Shown: one piece after another, positions 22,913 through 34,200 of the stretch
How positions within the stretch are numbered: position 1 is the first letter of the stretch
How the letters are laid out: the number at the start of each line of letters is the position of its first letter
Assembly: GCA_914767715.1 (NCBI GenBank)
Contig: OU612069.1
Coordinates: 17,543,387 to 17,607,386, forward strand
Direction: 5' to 3'
Origin: Membranipora membranacea
Taxonomy: Eukaryota; Bryozoa; Gymnolaemata; Cheilostomatida; Membraniporidae
Length of the DNA stretch: 64,000 nucleotides
The notes under the pieces: generated by a model
The model's database searches: none
What the model saw: only the letters and a program-made list of their open reading frames with translations
Told to the model about the DNA's origin: nothing
Translations under genes and position numbers: made by a program

Positions 22913-23954
22913 CATTATTTATTTGGAGTTTCGTGTTTCAACATCAATGAATTGTTATAGGTAAGACAAAGGAGGCTGTTTTGGGTACCATAGAGTGGGT
23001 TCATAAGCCAAGTGTGAAAGAGGTATGAGTTAACGTGGTTGGGACAGCGAAGTCGAAGTTAATTCAGTGATTTCTAGATGATATTTTGGATATATTTAAA
23101 AGTGTCACATCCAAAGCGGTTCAACCATGCAGAAAAAAAATTAACACTGTCATTGGTCTCCCATTGTTTCACATGAAGTGTATGATAGGCAACTATACAA
23201 CTTTCCCTTATACTTTTTGTTTATTTGACTTCAAAACCATCTCGCCAGAGGATGTTTACCTGAATCAGAGATTCTTTACTAGGTGCATAATATTGCTAAA
23301 AAGATTCCCCCTTGTACGAGGTAAAAGCACAAAATGAGATAAATAATCAGTAAATAATGTTGAATTAGACTGACTTTATGTAGCTTGATAGACAGGGTAT
23401 GGCAATGATTGGTCTCGCTTAAATGACGGACCTGTCAGAACAGCCTCACACACCATGAACAAGGACACAGTTTGGCTCGGGCTAAGTTTGGCTAGGGCTA
23501 AGGAGTAGAAAATGTAACAGTCGCAAACAGGTCTATTCATTCTGAACGTGAATATGTTCAGGGACTTTTGTCCAGAAGCAGTTTAGATAAAAGAGGTTTA
23601 AAATATGTTAAAAAAACGATAGTAACTGTTTGAACAACTAGGCCGGGCGAAGGTTTGTAAAAGAGTGGACAACATGCAACCAAGAAGTTACTCCTTGATG
23701 CAACTAATAGGATTGTCAAAACTTAATATATACAATTATTAATGGATGAAAAAATAGATTTAAAAAAGGGAATTTGTTTATTTGTTGTTCGCTTGAAGTG
23801 TACTTATTTTTGCATTGAAATCAATGGCAGTTTTTTTTCCATTAAATGGATAGAACTTCAATAGCCGACCAAAATGGCCGTTGTCACCATGGTCCAAGAT
23901 GGCGGACAATAAACATCATGTGTGAGAGAGTTACCTTAACAGCACCAACTCTTA

Positions 23955-24100
23955 ACGACTACCCAAAGACTACCAAAAGACCAAAGCATGTTAAAGCAGG
24001 GAGTTACAGTTTTCAAACTCCTTGGTTAAAGTCAGGCAGTCACTCAAGATAAAATTGTATCAGATTTGCATGTAACAAAGAGTTAATGCCTATCTGCTGG
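23955..24100 (+). repeat. Interspersed repeat fragment shared with 34020-34125
   Basis: The two share a run with GACTACCCA, a GTCAGGCAGT box and TCAGATTTGCA in the same order. No function is evident. Confidence 0.6.
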
Positions 24101-24439
24101 CTCTGATTTGTCCGGGGGCCGCCGTCAGGCGGGAGGCAAGACTTTGGGAGGCTCAGACTATATATGATATAGTCTGGCAGGTCTCGACATTGGGATAACG
24201 AATATATCATGTCCGCATGACAGAGGTCCATAGGACTGATTCTTGTCAACTAGGTAGGAGAAAATCTGAATGTGAGCTGTTGAAAAACTCAGGTTGGTTT
24301 TGACTTCCCTTGCCGTCGGGCGGAGGGTAGTATGGGGGGCTCAGACTAGTTTTGACTGATCTTGACTGATTATGTAGATCAGTGACAAACTAGATTATAA
24401 TTACCACACAAACTGGATGTTGATATGGTTCACATGGAT

Positions 24440-25330
24440 CATGTGGACTTTGATAGTGCCTGTGCAAGCATAGATCGAGTTTGAACCAGCTTGCCTGCAT
24501 TTGGGTTGTTCCCTTCATCTGAAACTCCTGCGGCTATCACTAGAGGGGGAGCAACTTCAAATGCAGTTAAAATGCATCAAACTTGGCCTATAGCAATGAG
24601 TTCTAAAATCAAATAGCTGTCGGGGATTAGCAGAGCATCCTTATATGAATTGCGGCGGCTAATAGTGAAAATAAGAGACAACTCTTTATAGCCGGTTCCG
24701 CATGCATTGTTTATATTTGCAACCGCCACCACCAGAAACAGGTAGCCAATAAGAATGCCTAGGAATCCCGCTATTAAATTTTGTAGAGGTCAGCATATTT
24801 GTCAGAGCTAAGCGCAGGCAGAACGGGTTGTGGATATTTGTATTGATTTATTTTTTATATACTTTTACAGCCACTATATTATTTCCAATGCTAGCAAAGC
24901 AATGATTTCCAAAATGGACACAAGGCCATGAACTACAGGTCATTGAGACTGTCTCGAGTTGACTGCTTACTTCGAACTACGGGCTGAAGTAGACCAAGTT
25001 TGGTCCATTTGCCTGCTTTCGGAGTTGCTCCCCCCTACTGGGCACGCCGCAGGCAGAAAGCCTGTAGAGTGACCAGTTGAAGGGGAATAGAACGCTATGC
25101 AGGCAAACTGGATCAGACTTGTTCTAGGCTGAGAGTATTGAATTACGCAAAAACAAAATTGGCAGCCATTCTGCGCATGCTCAGCTCTGGGCATGAGCTG
25201 ATCTCTGCAAAATTGAGTCTCGGAATTCCGAAGCCATCTGATTGGCTACCTGCTCTGGTTGAACACTGCCATATGCGTGCGGAATTGTTAGAAAGAGTTA
25301 TCTTCTATTGTCACTAATAGCTAAATTTAA
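24440..25330. repeat. Paired modules, inverted and permuted
   Basis: Module A (containing a CCAAGTTTG box and a GTTGCTCCCCC box) occurs inverted at about 24470-24610 and direct at about 24990-25120. Module B (containing ATTGGCTACCTG and a TCACTAATAG end) occurs inverted at about 24650-24790 and direct at about 25225-25325. The order along the plus strand is A', B', A, B, so this is not a simple hairpin. The modules are clearly diverged. Confidence 0.6.
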
Positions 25331-25737
25331 TTATCAGTTTATGCAGGGGATATCCCATTTCCTCTTTCCAAAGTTGCAATCAGAACCCAAACTAAACTCA
25401 TTGTTCTTGCACATGCACAAATTCAAGTCACACATGATCCATACTTAGCCTTACGACACCTGCTTTGTGGTAATGATCGCCTAGTTTATCAGTGATCTAC
25501 ATGCCCAGTCAGATCACGAGAGTCAGTATGATTGGCAGCTGCTACTGTATGAAACATATTTGAGAGCCTATACAGACCTTAGATAAATATTATTAGATTA
25601 TACAATGTGAATTTTAGATTATTAACAAAGCCTAATGTCTATAGCGTTGTTTGAACAGTGAAATGAATGTCCGAATCTAAGTTTGTAGACGATTATAGAT
25701 CTGAGGCTCTAAAATGAAACTAATGCTACAAAGATTA

Positions 25738-26234
25738 TACAAGGAAGTTTCAAAGCAGTTTCATTTCGTTGAAGGAGTGCTAGTGGCTCAGTCTGTGCAA
25801 GGAGTAAAAAACCCTTGGTCTGTGTACTCTTAACTTGCTCACTCTTCAGCCTTGTTCACTGCTCAACAGATAAGAGCTGCGCAAAATGTTCAATGTTATA
25901 AGTAGAGAGACAATTTAATTATATCAGCATTCTATCCAGGCTGCTGTTAGAAAAGAACCTGTTTCTGTACAATATTGCCTGTGCGACATTTGGTCTATGG
26001 TGAAACTATAGCTACAAAGACTGAACAACGAACTGCCAGTGTTAGTGACTCTGTCTGTGTACTCTGAACTTGCTCACTCTTTCGTTCATAGCTCAGTAGA
26101 TGAAGAGCTGCACTATCACATCAATCCTATTCTCAATCATTATATAGAAGACTATGAGCTTTCCATCCAGGCTGCTGCTGCTAGAAGAATGACCTGTTTC
26201 TCTGCAGAATTGCCTGCGCAGCTAACGATTTAAG
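25738..26234 (+). repeat. Direct duplication of ~245 bp
   Basis: About 25760-25990 and 26000-26234 share collinear blocks: GTCTGTGTACTCT, TTGCTCACTCTT, GATGAAGAGCTGC-like, ATCCAGGCTGCTG, and a CCTGTTTCT...AATTGCCTG end. The second copy ends with AAG followed by GTGAGA, a donor-like site, and could be the first exon of the deaminase gene. Confidence 0.65.
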
Positions 26235-26533
26235 GTGAGACTTGGTTTTTTGCCTCAAAGGATTAAAACTTACGTACACCTGTGAAACATGCGTCATTTT
26301 GAGATCTGAACACAGAAATGTTTGCTTGAGTTGAATGCGCCGATTAAAATTTATCTACATTTTGAATAGGGCTTTACTATGATTACACCGTTCTAAATTA
26401 TTGTATTTGGGGCATCAAATTCGGATATGTTTTCAAAGTGAAATTCACCTAGCTTAACATTACCGTAATACAACCTGGGCAGTATATTGGGCTTGACTTG
26501 TGCTTGTAAATATATTCCTTTTTTTCTATTTAG

Positions 26534-26593
26534 GGCATTGGTTCAGGAGCCTGGTACCAACAAAGTTGATGCCTTCAAAGCTGAAACTTTAAG
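26534..26593 (+). other. Candidate untranslated exon of the deaminase gene
   Basis: A 60-bp segment with an acceptor (TTTTTCTATTTAG, ends 26533) and a donor (AAG followed by GTGAGA). It has no sustained coding frame that joins the downstream ATG. The same exon ending (AAG then GTRAG) occurs at 26234 and 27427. Confidence 0.45.
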
Positions 26594-26763
26594 GTGAGAT
26601 CCATTGTATTCCAAACAGATCCTTCGAAACAGCCTTTGAGGTTCACTTTTAGATGGTGGCCGTTTGAGTTACATATATCCTCAGTGAATACATAAGCAGT
26701 CAATATGGCCTTGGTGTTGGCAGGCGTGCACCAAGCCCTGGGTTCGATATATGGCGGTATCCC

Positions 26764-26953
26764 ACACTGATCACATGTTATACTATTGCATTTATATCTC
26801 TGATCGATAGAGAGTGAACTAATGAGTACCATCACAAGGAATCTGGTGTGAAACCCGAGTAAAATTCTACTTATTAGGGGCGAATACATGTAAGGTACTC
26901 GTACCAAATTGACTCCGGCGATTTGAGATACACATAGTCTCGATGTCAGTGTT
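26764..26953. mobile_element. ~190-bp MITE (TATCTCTGATCG family), copy c
   Basis: It has the same terminal arms as copies a, b and d (CACACTGAT at the left, GATGTCAGTGT at the right). The core is slightly shortened. It lies between two candidate untranslated exons of the deaminase gene. Confidence 0.8.
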
Positions 26954-27363
26954 ACGGGTAGACAGGCATATGAGGCTTCGACTGACCTCTCGGTCCCTGT
27001 TGATCAGGGCTTCCTCTGGGTTTATACCATCTGGATGCAGGTAAAACATCCACCTCTGTCCTCAACAGAACAAGAATTGCCACATCATGGCGGTACAATA
27101 GTTGGCATTGCCAGGGTCAGCCTTGGAGCTTTGCTCCACACAGGGTACATAACTGGAAGTCTGGCGGTGACTTAAGAGTGGATGTGAGTCTCGGTAGCCA
27201 CTATAAATAAGAAACAAGAAAGCTATGGTAATGCCCACCACCTGCAGTGCATACTCAGATAACAAGTGTCTGCATGTAACATATAAATAAGCATAGAAAA
27301 CCTTGGTGAATACATGAATATTTATCTGGATGAAATCCTTAAATATTTGCGCATATTTTTCAG

Positions 27364-27427
27364 GATCTTTGCAAAAGAGAGGCCTGCTGACCTGCGGAAA
27401 ATCTCCCTATTCAGAGAATAACTCAAG
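27364..27427 (+). other. Candidate last untranslated exon of the deaminase gene
   Basis: A 64-bp segment between a TTTTTCAG acceptor (ends 27363) and a GTAAGA donor. In the frame that would join the ATG at 28062 it has a TAA at its end, so it would be 5' UTR. It fits with the acceptor TAGTTACAG that ends at 28055, six bases before the ATG. Confidence 0.5.
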
Positions 27428-27654
27428 GTAAGAGCCAGCATGTTCAAACCATATTCTGCCCCGCGGTTCTAAAATTCAATTATACAGAGCGCCAATTGAA
27501 ACCTCAACCTCGGAATCAATTCATAGCTGGTCTTGAAAGGGCATGCCAAACATATCATGATTTGAAGTGTATGTATTGGCTGCTAGTTGATTATTTTGGC
27601 GACAAGATTTCGAATATTAGAAAAAAGATGAGCAGACGAAAACACTAAACAATA

Positions 27655-27714
27655 TAAGGAAGTCTTTAGGGGAAACCCTGCTTTACAAGGAAGTCTTTAG
27701 GGGAATCCCTGATT
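27655..27714 (+). repeat. Short direct repeat, two units of ~31 bp
   Basis: AAGGAAGTCTTTAGGGGAA is repeated with a one- or two-base change. It lies in the likely 5' UTR intron of the deaminase gene. Confidence 0.85.
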
Positions 27715-28061
27715 TCTCTGCTCATTCTCAGAGAAACTTCACTATCAGTTCTGTTCACATCCTATCCAAGATTGGCACCGTGGAGCTCACACTCATAACC
27801 CAGCATGTCATTGTTAATTTATCCCCTATCGTCGTCTGCAGCCTCTGGCCTTGCAAGTATGATGTCTGCATGTTAGTTGTGAACTCCAACAGATTGGTTG
27901 TGAGTCCAAACCAAGATAGACATATTTTGTCACAAAGAGGAGAGTCATCTTGATCATTGTAGTGGTACGTGATCCCTGGCTAACTTTTCGGGCCGCTCTA
28001 TTTTCATTTCTTTCCAGTCTTCTTTTGTCTTTTTTACAACCTTTTATAGTTACAGGCGACA

Positions 28062-29348
28062 ATGGTTTGCATTGCAAGATATTCTCTGTTGGCTGTGTGT
28101 ATTGCGTACATAGCGCCTGTAACAGACTCAGCTGACATACAAAAGATTGTTACAGACATCGGAAAGGGAACACTAAATGATGAAGTTGGGATTCTTCTAC
28201 GTGATATGCAGCAACACAGTGAGGTTGATATTTCAAAAACCACGCAGTACATTTTGGCCACACCCTTAAACATCGATAGTGACAATAAACTAACAATTGG
28301 ATCGAAGGTTGGATATTATAAAAATGAAAAGAAGAATGCGGTGTTCGATGGAAGGATCGATGACTGTGACAAGCAGTGTCGAGAAAGTATACGAAAGGTA
28401 AAGACCCAAAGTTGTAGAACCTGCACACCAAACAAAAGGGTTCAAATTCACACGGAGCTGCTCTTTGTGTATGGTAAGCGTTTCCGCGCAGAGCTGCAAC
28501 AAAAAAACATATTTCTTATCTATAGCACATATATTCCGTGTTGTGGACTCGCGGGATACAGTTATGGAGAGTGTGCTGCAGATATGGCCAGCTACTTGTT
28601 TGACAGGCGAGATCAACCCAATAGAGTCTATTTCGTATTTATTTCATCCGGTTGTTTTGAAATAACAAACAGCAGACTTTCAATGCTTTACCAATCTTTG
28701 GCTGGAATCCCTCTCTTACAATGTGAGAATATACAAAATGATAATCCCATAGCATGCCAAGTAACCAACTCCCCTCTTGTCAGCGATATCACGCAGTACG
28801 TCGCTAAACCAGTTTATCAGCGTTTTCCCCGTATTCACACACTGCCGACCGGAAAAAAAACAACAACTTTTTCATACGAGACTTACAATAAGGCCAACAT
28901 TTTCTGTGACTGTCTTGCTCAGGGAAGATTTTTACAGAGTCATTATAATAGTGAAAATGTTGGTGCGGTTGAAGGAGATCCCTTAACTGATCTAATGCTA
29001 TCAAGATTTGTGGTAGAATTATACATGTCAATTTATAATGGGAATGTACGCAACTATGGTCATGACATGGTTAGAATGACACCTGGACTGCAATTAAGTG
29101 CAAACACGCTTGTCATTGAACAAAGATGTGAGTTGTTCATGAAATGTTTACCAAACGAGATTACAGATGGAGCTTTGAAACCGAATGAGAAAATAGATAT
29201 CAAAGATTTTGATGGGATTTTGGACAAGTATAATTTACTTAAAGGTCTTGAAAGAAATATATGTAGGTCCTCTTTTGGCCGTAGATTTGATCAAATGGTC
29301 AGAAAGTCAAATCTTTGTAAGGATCATCAAGATATTATTATAGGTTAA
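28062..29348 (+). CDS. Secreted AID/APOBEC-like zinc deaminase (SNAD-like)
   Basis: A 428-codon single coding exon. Residues 1-23 form a signal peptide (YSLLAVCIAYIAPVTDSA). The deaminase core follows in order. The H-x-E motif is IHTE (His130, Glu132). A strand leads to TYIPCC (Pro159, Cys160, Cys161), then Cys171 opens a helix CAADMASYL, then the strand RVYFVFISSGCF, and then a helix and turn RLSMLYQSLAGIPLL. This order matches AID/APOBEC proteins, where a PC motif, a second Cys on a helix, a hydrophobic strand and a G-[IV] turn follow H-x-E. The distance between the zinc cysteines is longer here (nine or ten residues between them rather than two to four). Eighteen cysteines in total fit an extracellular, disulfide-bonded protein. 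Residues about 235-428 form a second region I do not recognise. Other family members mutate DNA or RNA; for the secreted clade an immune role has been proposed. The substrate is unknown. The acceptor ending at 28055 sets the exon start. Confidence 0.8.
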   Translation: MVCIARYSLLAVCIAYIAPVTDSADIQKIVTDIGKGTLNDEVGILLRDMQQHSEVDISKTTQYILATPLNIDSDNKLTIGSKVGYYKNEKKNAVFDGRIDDCDKQCRESIRKVKTQSCRTCTPNKRVQIHTELLFVYGKRFRAELQQKNIFLIYSTYIPCCGLAGYSYGECAADMASYLFDRRDQPNRVYFVFISSGCFEITNSRLSMLYQSLAGIPLLQCENIQNDNPIACQVTNSPLVSDITQYVAKPVYQRFPRIHTLPTGKKTTTFSYETYNKANIFCDCLAQGRFLQSHYNSENVGAVEGDPLTDLMLSRFVVELYMSIYNGNVRNYGHDMVRMTPGLQLSANTLVIEQRCELFMKCLPNEITDGALKPNEKIDIKDFDGILDKYNLLKGLERNICRSSFGRRFDQMVRKSNLCKDHQDIIIG

Positions 29349-29927
29349 AAGTTGACTATTGCAGTTGTATAGCCAAGGCCTAAAACCCAGGCCGTGATGT
29401 GGGTGATATATGCAGCCACCCTATGTGGTACTGGCTGAAAATTGTAATTGCCAGAGCAAGTTACCCATACAACTTTATTGACTTCATATCGTTCTCAGAA
29501 CAGAAAAAAGCAACAGAAAAATTAAAAAAATCATGTATTAAAATTGAGGGTTGACATTTTTGAGAGGTTTGAGTTTATTTATCAGTTATTGTGTTCTTTT
29601 GAGTAATTAATAATTTTTGTAGCATTGCTGAACATCTCCAATTTCAATTTTTTCAGAAATATTTTTTAACTGTAATCAGATCGGTCTTAATAATCAGGAT
29701 TACTGGTCAGTTATTGCTGTTTTCTATTAGTGAGTTTTGTTTTTTAATTGCTTATACTTAGTTTAGTTTGAATTAATTGAGGATTTCTGTTAATCTAATA
29801 GCCTGAATAGACTTTAATGATTCTGTTTCATGTTTTTCGAAGTAGTATACCAATTTGTTACCCTTTTTTCTGACATCAGATATTTTCTTTTAATATTTTT
29901 ACATATATAATTATGCACATCTAACAC

Positions 29928-29933
29928 AATAAA
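29928..29933 (+). terminator. Polyadenylation signal of the deaminase gene
   Basis: AATAAA about 580 bases after the stop codon, preceded by AT-rich, T-rich 3' UTR-like sequence. It is the first canonical hexamer I noticed downstream in the sense direction. Confidence 0.6.
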
Positions 29934-31012
29934 ACTTATACTCTCAAATTTTTAACAATTTGTGTGTTTCGGCTTGCATCAGCCAATATATTTGGTTCTG
30001 CACAGTGTGCTTTTGGGACTCAAACTGCAGATTGGATCCAGCTCAGAAGTTTGTCAAATCTACCTGTCTAATTTACAAGGATAAAATTTACTGCATTCCC
30101 AGCATGCCTAGATTCAAATTCTACTTTGAAACTATTTCCTGTATTCAAGAAACCAAATTGCATGAAGTTTGCAACTACCATAGTAAACTAAAACATTTCT
30201 TGTTGTAGCCAAGGAGTGAGTAAACTCCTTGTTGTACCAAAGAAGGATCGGTGGGTGTAAACTCCTTGTTTGAAATTTAACTGCAGTCATATTATGTTAC
30301 CATTTTATCATCTGCATTTATACAACTTATTTAAACATTGTCCTATGTAGAGCAGTCCCATAGTGTTCCCTTCTTTGATCGGGTGAGAATAAAATTTGCT
30401 TTTTTCTTATTTAAATTATCCAGAGTAGGATATGAACGACTTCCATGTAAGTTCAAGGTCCTCTCTCTAGTTCGCGATATCCAAGTTCATAACGGGGTTA
30501 CATCTCGTCTGAGCCCCATCAGCAGTTTATAAATGTCCAGACACTGCAGTCTCCTCCTTCGGTCCCAATCACAGTTTGAGGTTGACAGATTATTTTATTG
30601 GCATAAAACCAAAGCTGCGTAAAGGTTTTGACATGGAATCTCTCACAATAAACATGCTCAACAATGTTGCTGCAGGAGTTATCCCTTCTTGTGATAACAG
30701 GAGCCAATTCCTTGTTTCTTCTTTATTTTCTCTTTGCCAGCTCAAATGTTGCCCAGGTTGCTGTTATTGGCATTTATCAACCACATTACAAAGTATAGTG
30801 GATAAAATGTTTGTTTGAATGCATCCTAGCTATCAGTGCTTTCACATCATCCTGTCATAGAGAACTTTTATTGACATTTGACATGTGATCACATGCAATT
30901 TTTGACCGAGTTGGATTAATTCGACAGCTTACTTATACAATGTTTATCATGATGTGATGGTGCAAGTCTCGAAATTGCTCAGATATTATTATATCTTCTG
31001 TATTCACAGCTC

Positions 31013-31018
31013 TTTATT
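31013..31018 (-). terminator. Polyadenylation signal of MRPL38
   Basis: AATAAA on the minus strand, about 230 bases beyond the stop codon at 31249. The intergenic gap to the convergent deaminase gene's signal is about 1.1 kb. Confidence 0.55.
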
Positions 31019-31248
31019 AAATACATACATTTTAAACTCTTCATAAAAAGAAGCACAAGAGAATTGTGGCAAATATTCTCAATCAAATAATTACTTTAGC
31101 TCCGCAGTGAGAATGGCCTACTGTAAAGAGGTCGTAACATGTAATGCACATGTCCAGGTAAAACCAAATAGTTGTGCAGTGAGCATCAATTATATACATT
31201 CAAAGTTGACCTTTAATCGGAAAAGACACAGGTCAAGAGGTCGAGAGC

Positions 31249-34200
31249 TCAGCCTTCACTATGGATGAATTTATATTTTCCTGTCTTGTTAATTTTATGC
31301 CTGTGAACTTTCTGAAGCCATGTTGGAGGCAGATCATCTTCATAAACGCCTGGTTTGGTGGGTGTGGCCAGTGGGAACGCCAGCTGCTGATCTTCCAATG
31401 ACTTAAAGGGTGTTATCTCACGCAGGTGCTCCTTTAAGACTTCCTCAGCGATCTCTTTCTGGTCTCTGTATTTATCTAGGTATCTGAAACAGGCACATGT
31501 AATTGATTGGTTGTAGAACAAATGGCAAAATAGACAAATTACGATGACAAGAATTGTGAGATAGATCAGAATAGCGATGGCAAATAAGGCCAAACAATAC
31601 ATGTTCACTGACTGTTCTAGACTTGTTCCGTAGAATTCAATCAACAGTGTGCATCACAAGTCACAAGTGTACAAACCAATCAAATCAATAAAACCAATCA
31701 GCCAAAAAGGTTGAATATATAACATATACCCTGGAGAAGTTAGAAGAATTCGCAAGAGGAAAAGTTCGTCGTTTTGAACATGTTCGAAATCACCAAATTT
31801 AATGATAGCTATCATTTATACACCCGCTTCACTTTATATAGACTCTGACCCCAGTTGGCCAAAATTGAGCGCTAGCTGGCATTTAGTACCCTTTAAACTG
31901 GCGAAACAAAACTTTAACTAACATTAATTTGTCAGGTTAATGTTATGAATGGTGAGGACAGACAGGGTTATACAGAGACTTACAGATTGAATTCTTTCTT
32001 GTGAGGATATTTGATTTGTGGCCTTCTTACAGTAGGAGGATAGCAGAACTCATATGCTGGCTCCGGCATATCTATAAATAAATCACATAGTTATATTATA
32101 TCTGTATTATTTTTTTTATTATATCTTATATATATCATATTCATATCATTCTATATTTTATTACACATATGTTTATATTATTATATAGCTAGTATAGGAG
32201 GTGGCTCAGTTGGTTAGAGCGCCGGACTTCAACACGCAAGTGTTGAAGGTCGTGGGTTCGAATCCCACTGCAGTCCATCTTCTACTTGGGATTGGTTGGT
32301 CCCCCAGGTGTGCTCCGACCTGCCTGCAAACAGAGAGCAAAATGGCGCAGATATTGCGGCCTCGCCAATAAGGCAATAATATTTCGCCGCCCATGCCTCA
32401 GGATGGGCGAGTGATAAGAGATCGGATTTTAATCAACCTTTTTAATACAAATATGTACATAGTATAACCTATGGGTACCTTACCATATTAGTTTCAATGT
32501 GTATGAAGTTGTCAAACAAATATATTTTGTTTTGTGATGTACTCTTTACCCATAATGCACAGAGAGCAAATCAAAATCTATTTTATGTGAAGGGGAAAGC
32601 TGGGTAATACATGACATCTTTCTATGGTATAATGTAGTCCGGAGGCACAACATGCGAGTCACCAAATGAGTGCCTTAAAACGATGAAAAGGGAACTTCAG
32701 TTATCACACATCTTATTATACACTACAGCTTTAATGTGTGTACAAGGAAAGGGAGGGGGGGACAGTTCTGTATAATATTATGAACATTAAACCTCCGATG
32801 CAGCTCATGTTCTCTTACCTAACGTATGATGAAATACTTGTCTGACGGTTTTGTCCCACTCACACTGGAAGAACTGTACGCCGACAGGTTTGACATCTTC
32901 TCCGAGTTGACTGTAGAACTCAGAAAAGCTGAATGTTCTTGTCTTCAGGTCAGAACTAGTTATAGTCTAATAATAAAAAATATCGTCAACACATGATAGC
33001 AAGAAACTATCAGGATTCTAGATTTTAGATAGTCGGAAACCCCAGACTCTTCCCCCCACCCGTTGGATGCCCCCTCAGGACTTTAACATGTCATGCTAAA
33101 TGTTGACAAATTGTTGATCCATATAGGGGGCCTAAGGCTTGTACATTGTACCATTCGCAACGTTGTGTGGCTACTTTGCCCTCAGTGTTAGAGTGTATAT
33201 ATGTGATACATTAAAGACTTTGTTTGAGGCTGCTCTTTTGTATCACATCTTATTCTCCATATTTTATTCTATCATGTGAGCGATTTTCAGCTTTAGAATC
33301 CAAATATTCAGGAAGTTATGGCCTCTCAAACTTCCAAGGTGACGGCAATTTATCGGCAGTAAGAATCAGCCGGCAATCCCTAGGGTACGTCACAATCAGC
33401 TAACCTAGTTGGTCCAAGTGGCGTGATGGTAGCGTCGTTGCCTATAGGTATGTGGACCCGGGTTCGAATCCCACGCAGGTCTGAATTTTGATCATCATCT
33501 TATCTGTGTGATTATTAGTGTATTATCTAATAACTCATAATGTCTATGTCACATGTCTATGGTTGTGACATATCCCAGGGGAAACATCCGCTTATTCCCA
33601 ATGCCGATTGAAGGCAATCACCCTGGAAGTTTGAGAGGCCATAACTTCCTCAATATTTGGATTCAAAAGCTGAAAATTGCTCACATGATAGAACAAAATA
33701 TGGAGAATAAGATGTGATACAAAAGAGCAGCCTCAAACAAAGTCTTTAAGCTGGCAGTGAACACAATGTGCATCAAACTTATGATTAGTTGAAAATTTCT
33801 GCGAGCCAACTCAGGTCTTAGAATGGGCTTCCTAAATGGAATGGAAATCTCCACTGTACACAGTCCGCAGTCACAAGCTCAGACCGCCCCTTTTTCTATA
33901 TATAAGCAGACCGGATATCAACCGACTGAGAATCGGCCAATCAGCTGTCAGCACAGAAAAATACAACAGGACTGAAGAGAAAACTAACATAGCTGGGACT
34001 TTTGGGAGCCAAAAAGGTGAATCCATAGACTTAAAGACTACCCATAAACCAACGCGTGTTATAGTCAGGCAGTGACTTATAACAGAGTCGTGTCAGATTT
34101 GCAGGGAAAAAGAATCAATGCTCTTCTTGGCATGAATTATTAATGGTGGAAAAAGTGCCTCCCATAAGGGAAGGTAACTCTAATTCTCTGCATTATGATG

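Noticed and set aside
28150-29031. Minus-strand open frames of up to 108 residues inside the deaminase exon
   Set aside because: Antisense shadows of a clearly coding plus-strand frame.
30338-30820. Possible gene fragment or LINE tail downstream of the deaminase gene
   Set aside because: Short open frames in two phases have a vague resemblance to retroelement C-termini but no diagnostic motif.
32197-32280. Possible tRNA gene with perfect A and B boxes
   Set aside because: The anticodon arm is replaced by a CACGCAAGTG hairpin, the acceptor ends do not match and a SINE body follows.
33416-33484. Possible functional tRNA
   Set aside because: The acceptor stem and anticodon arm are poor and it lies inside a foldback element. 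Kept only as a tRNA-like sequence.
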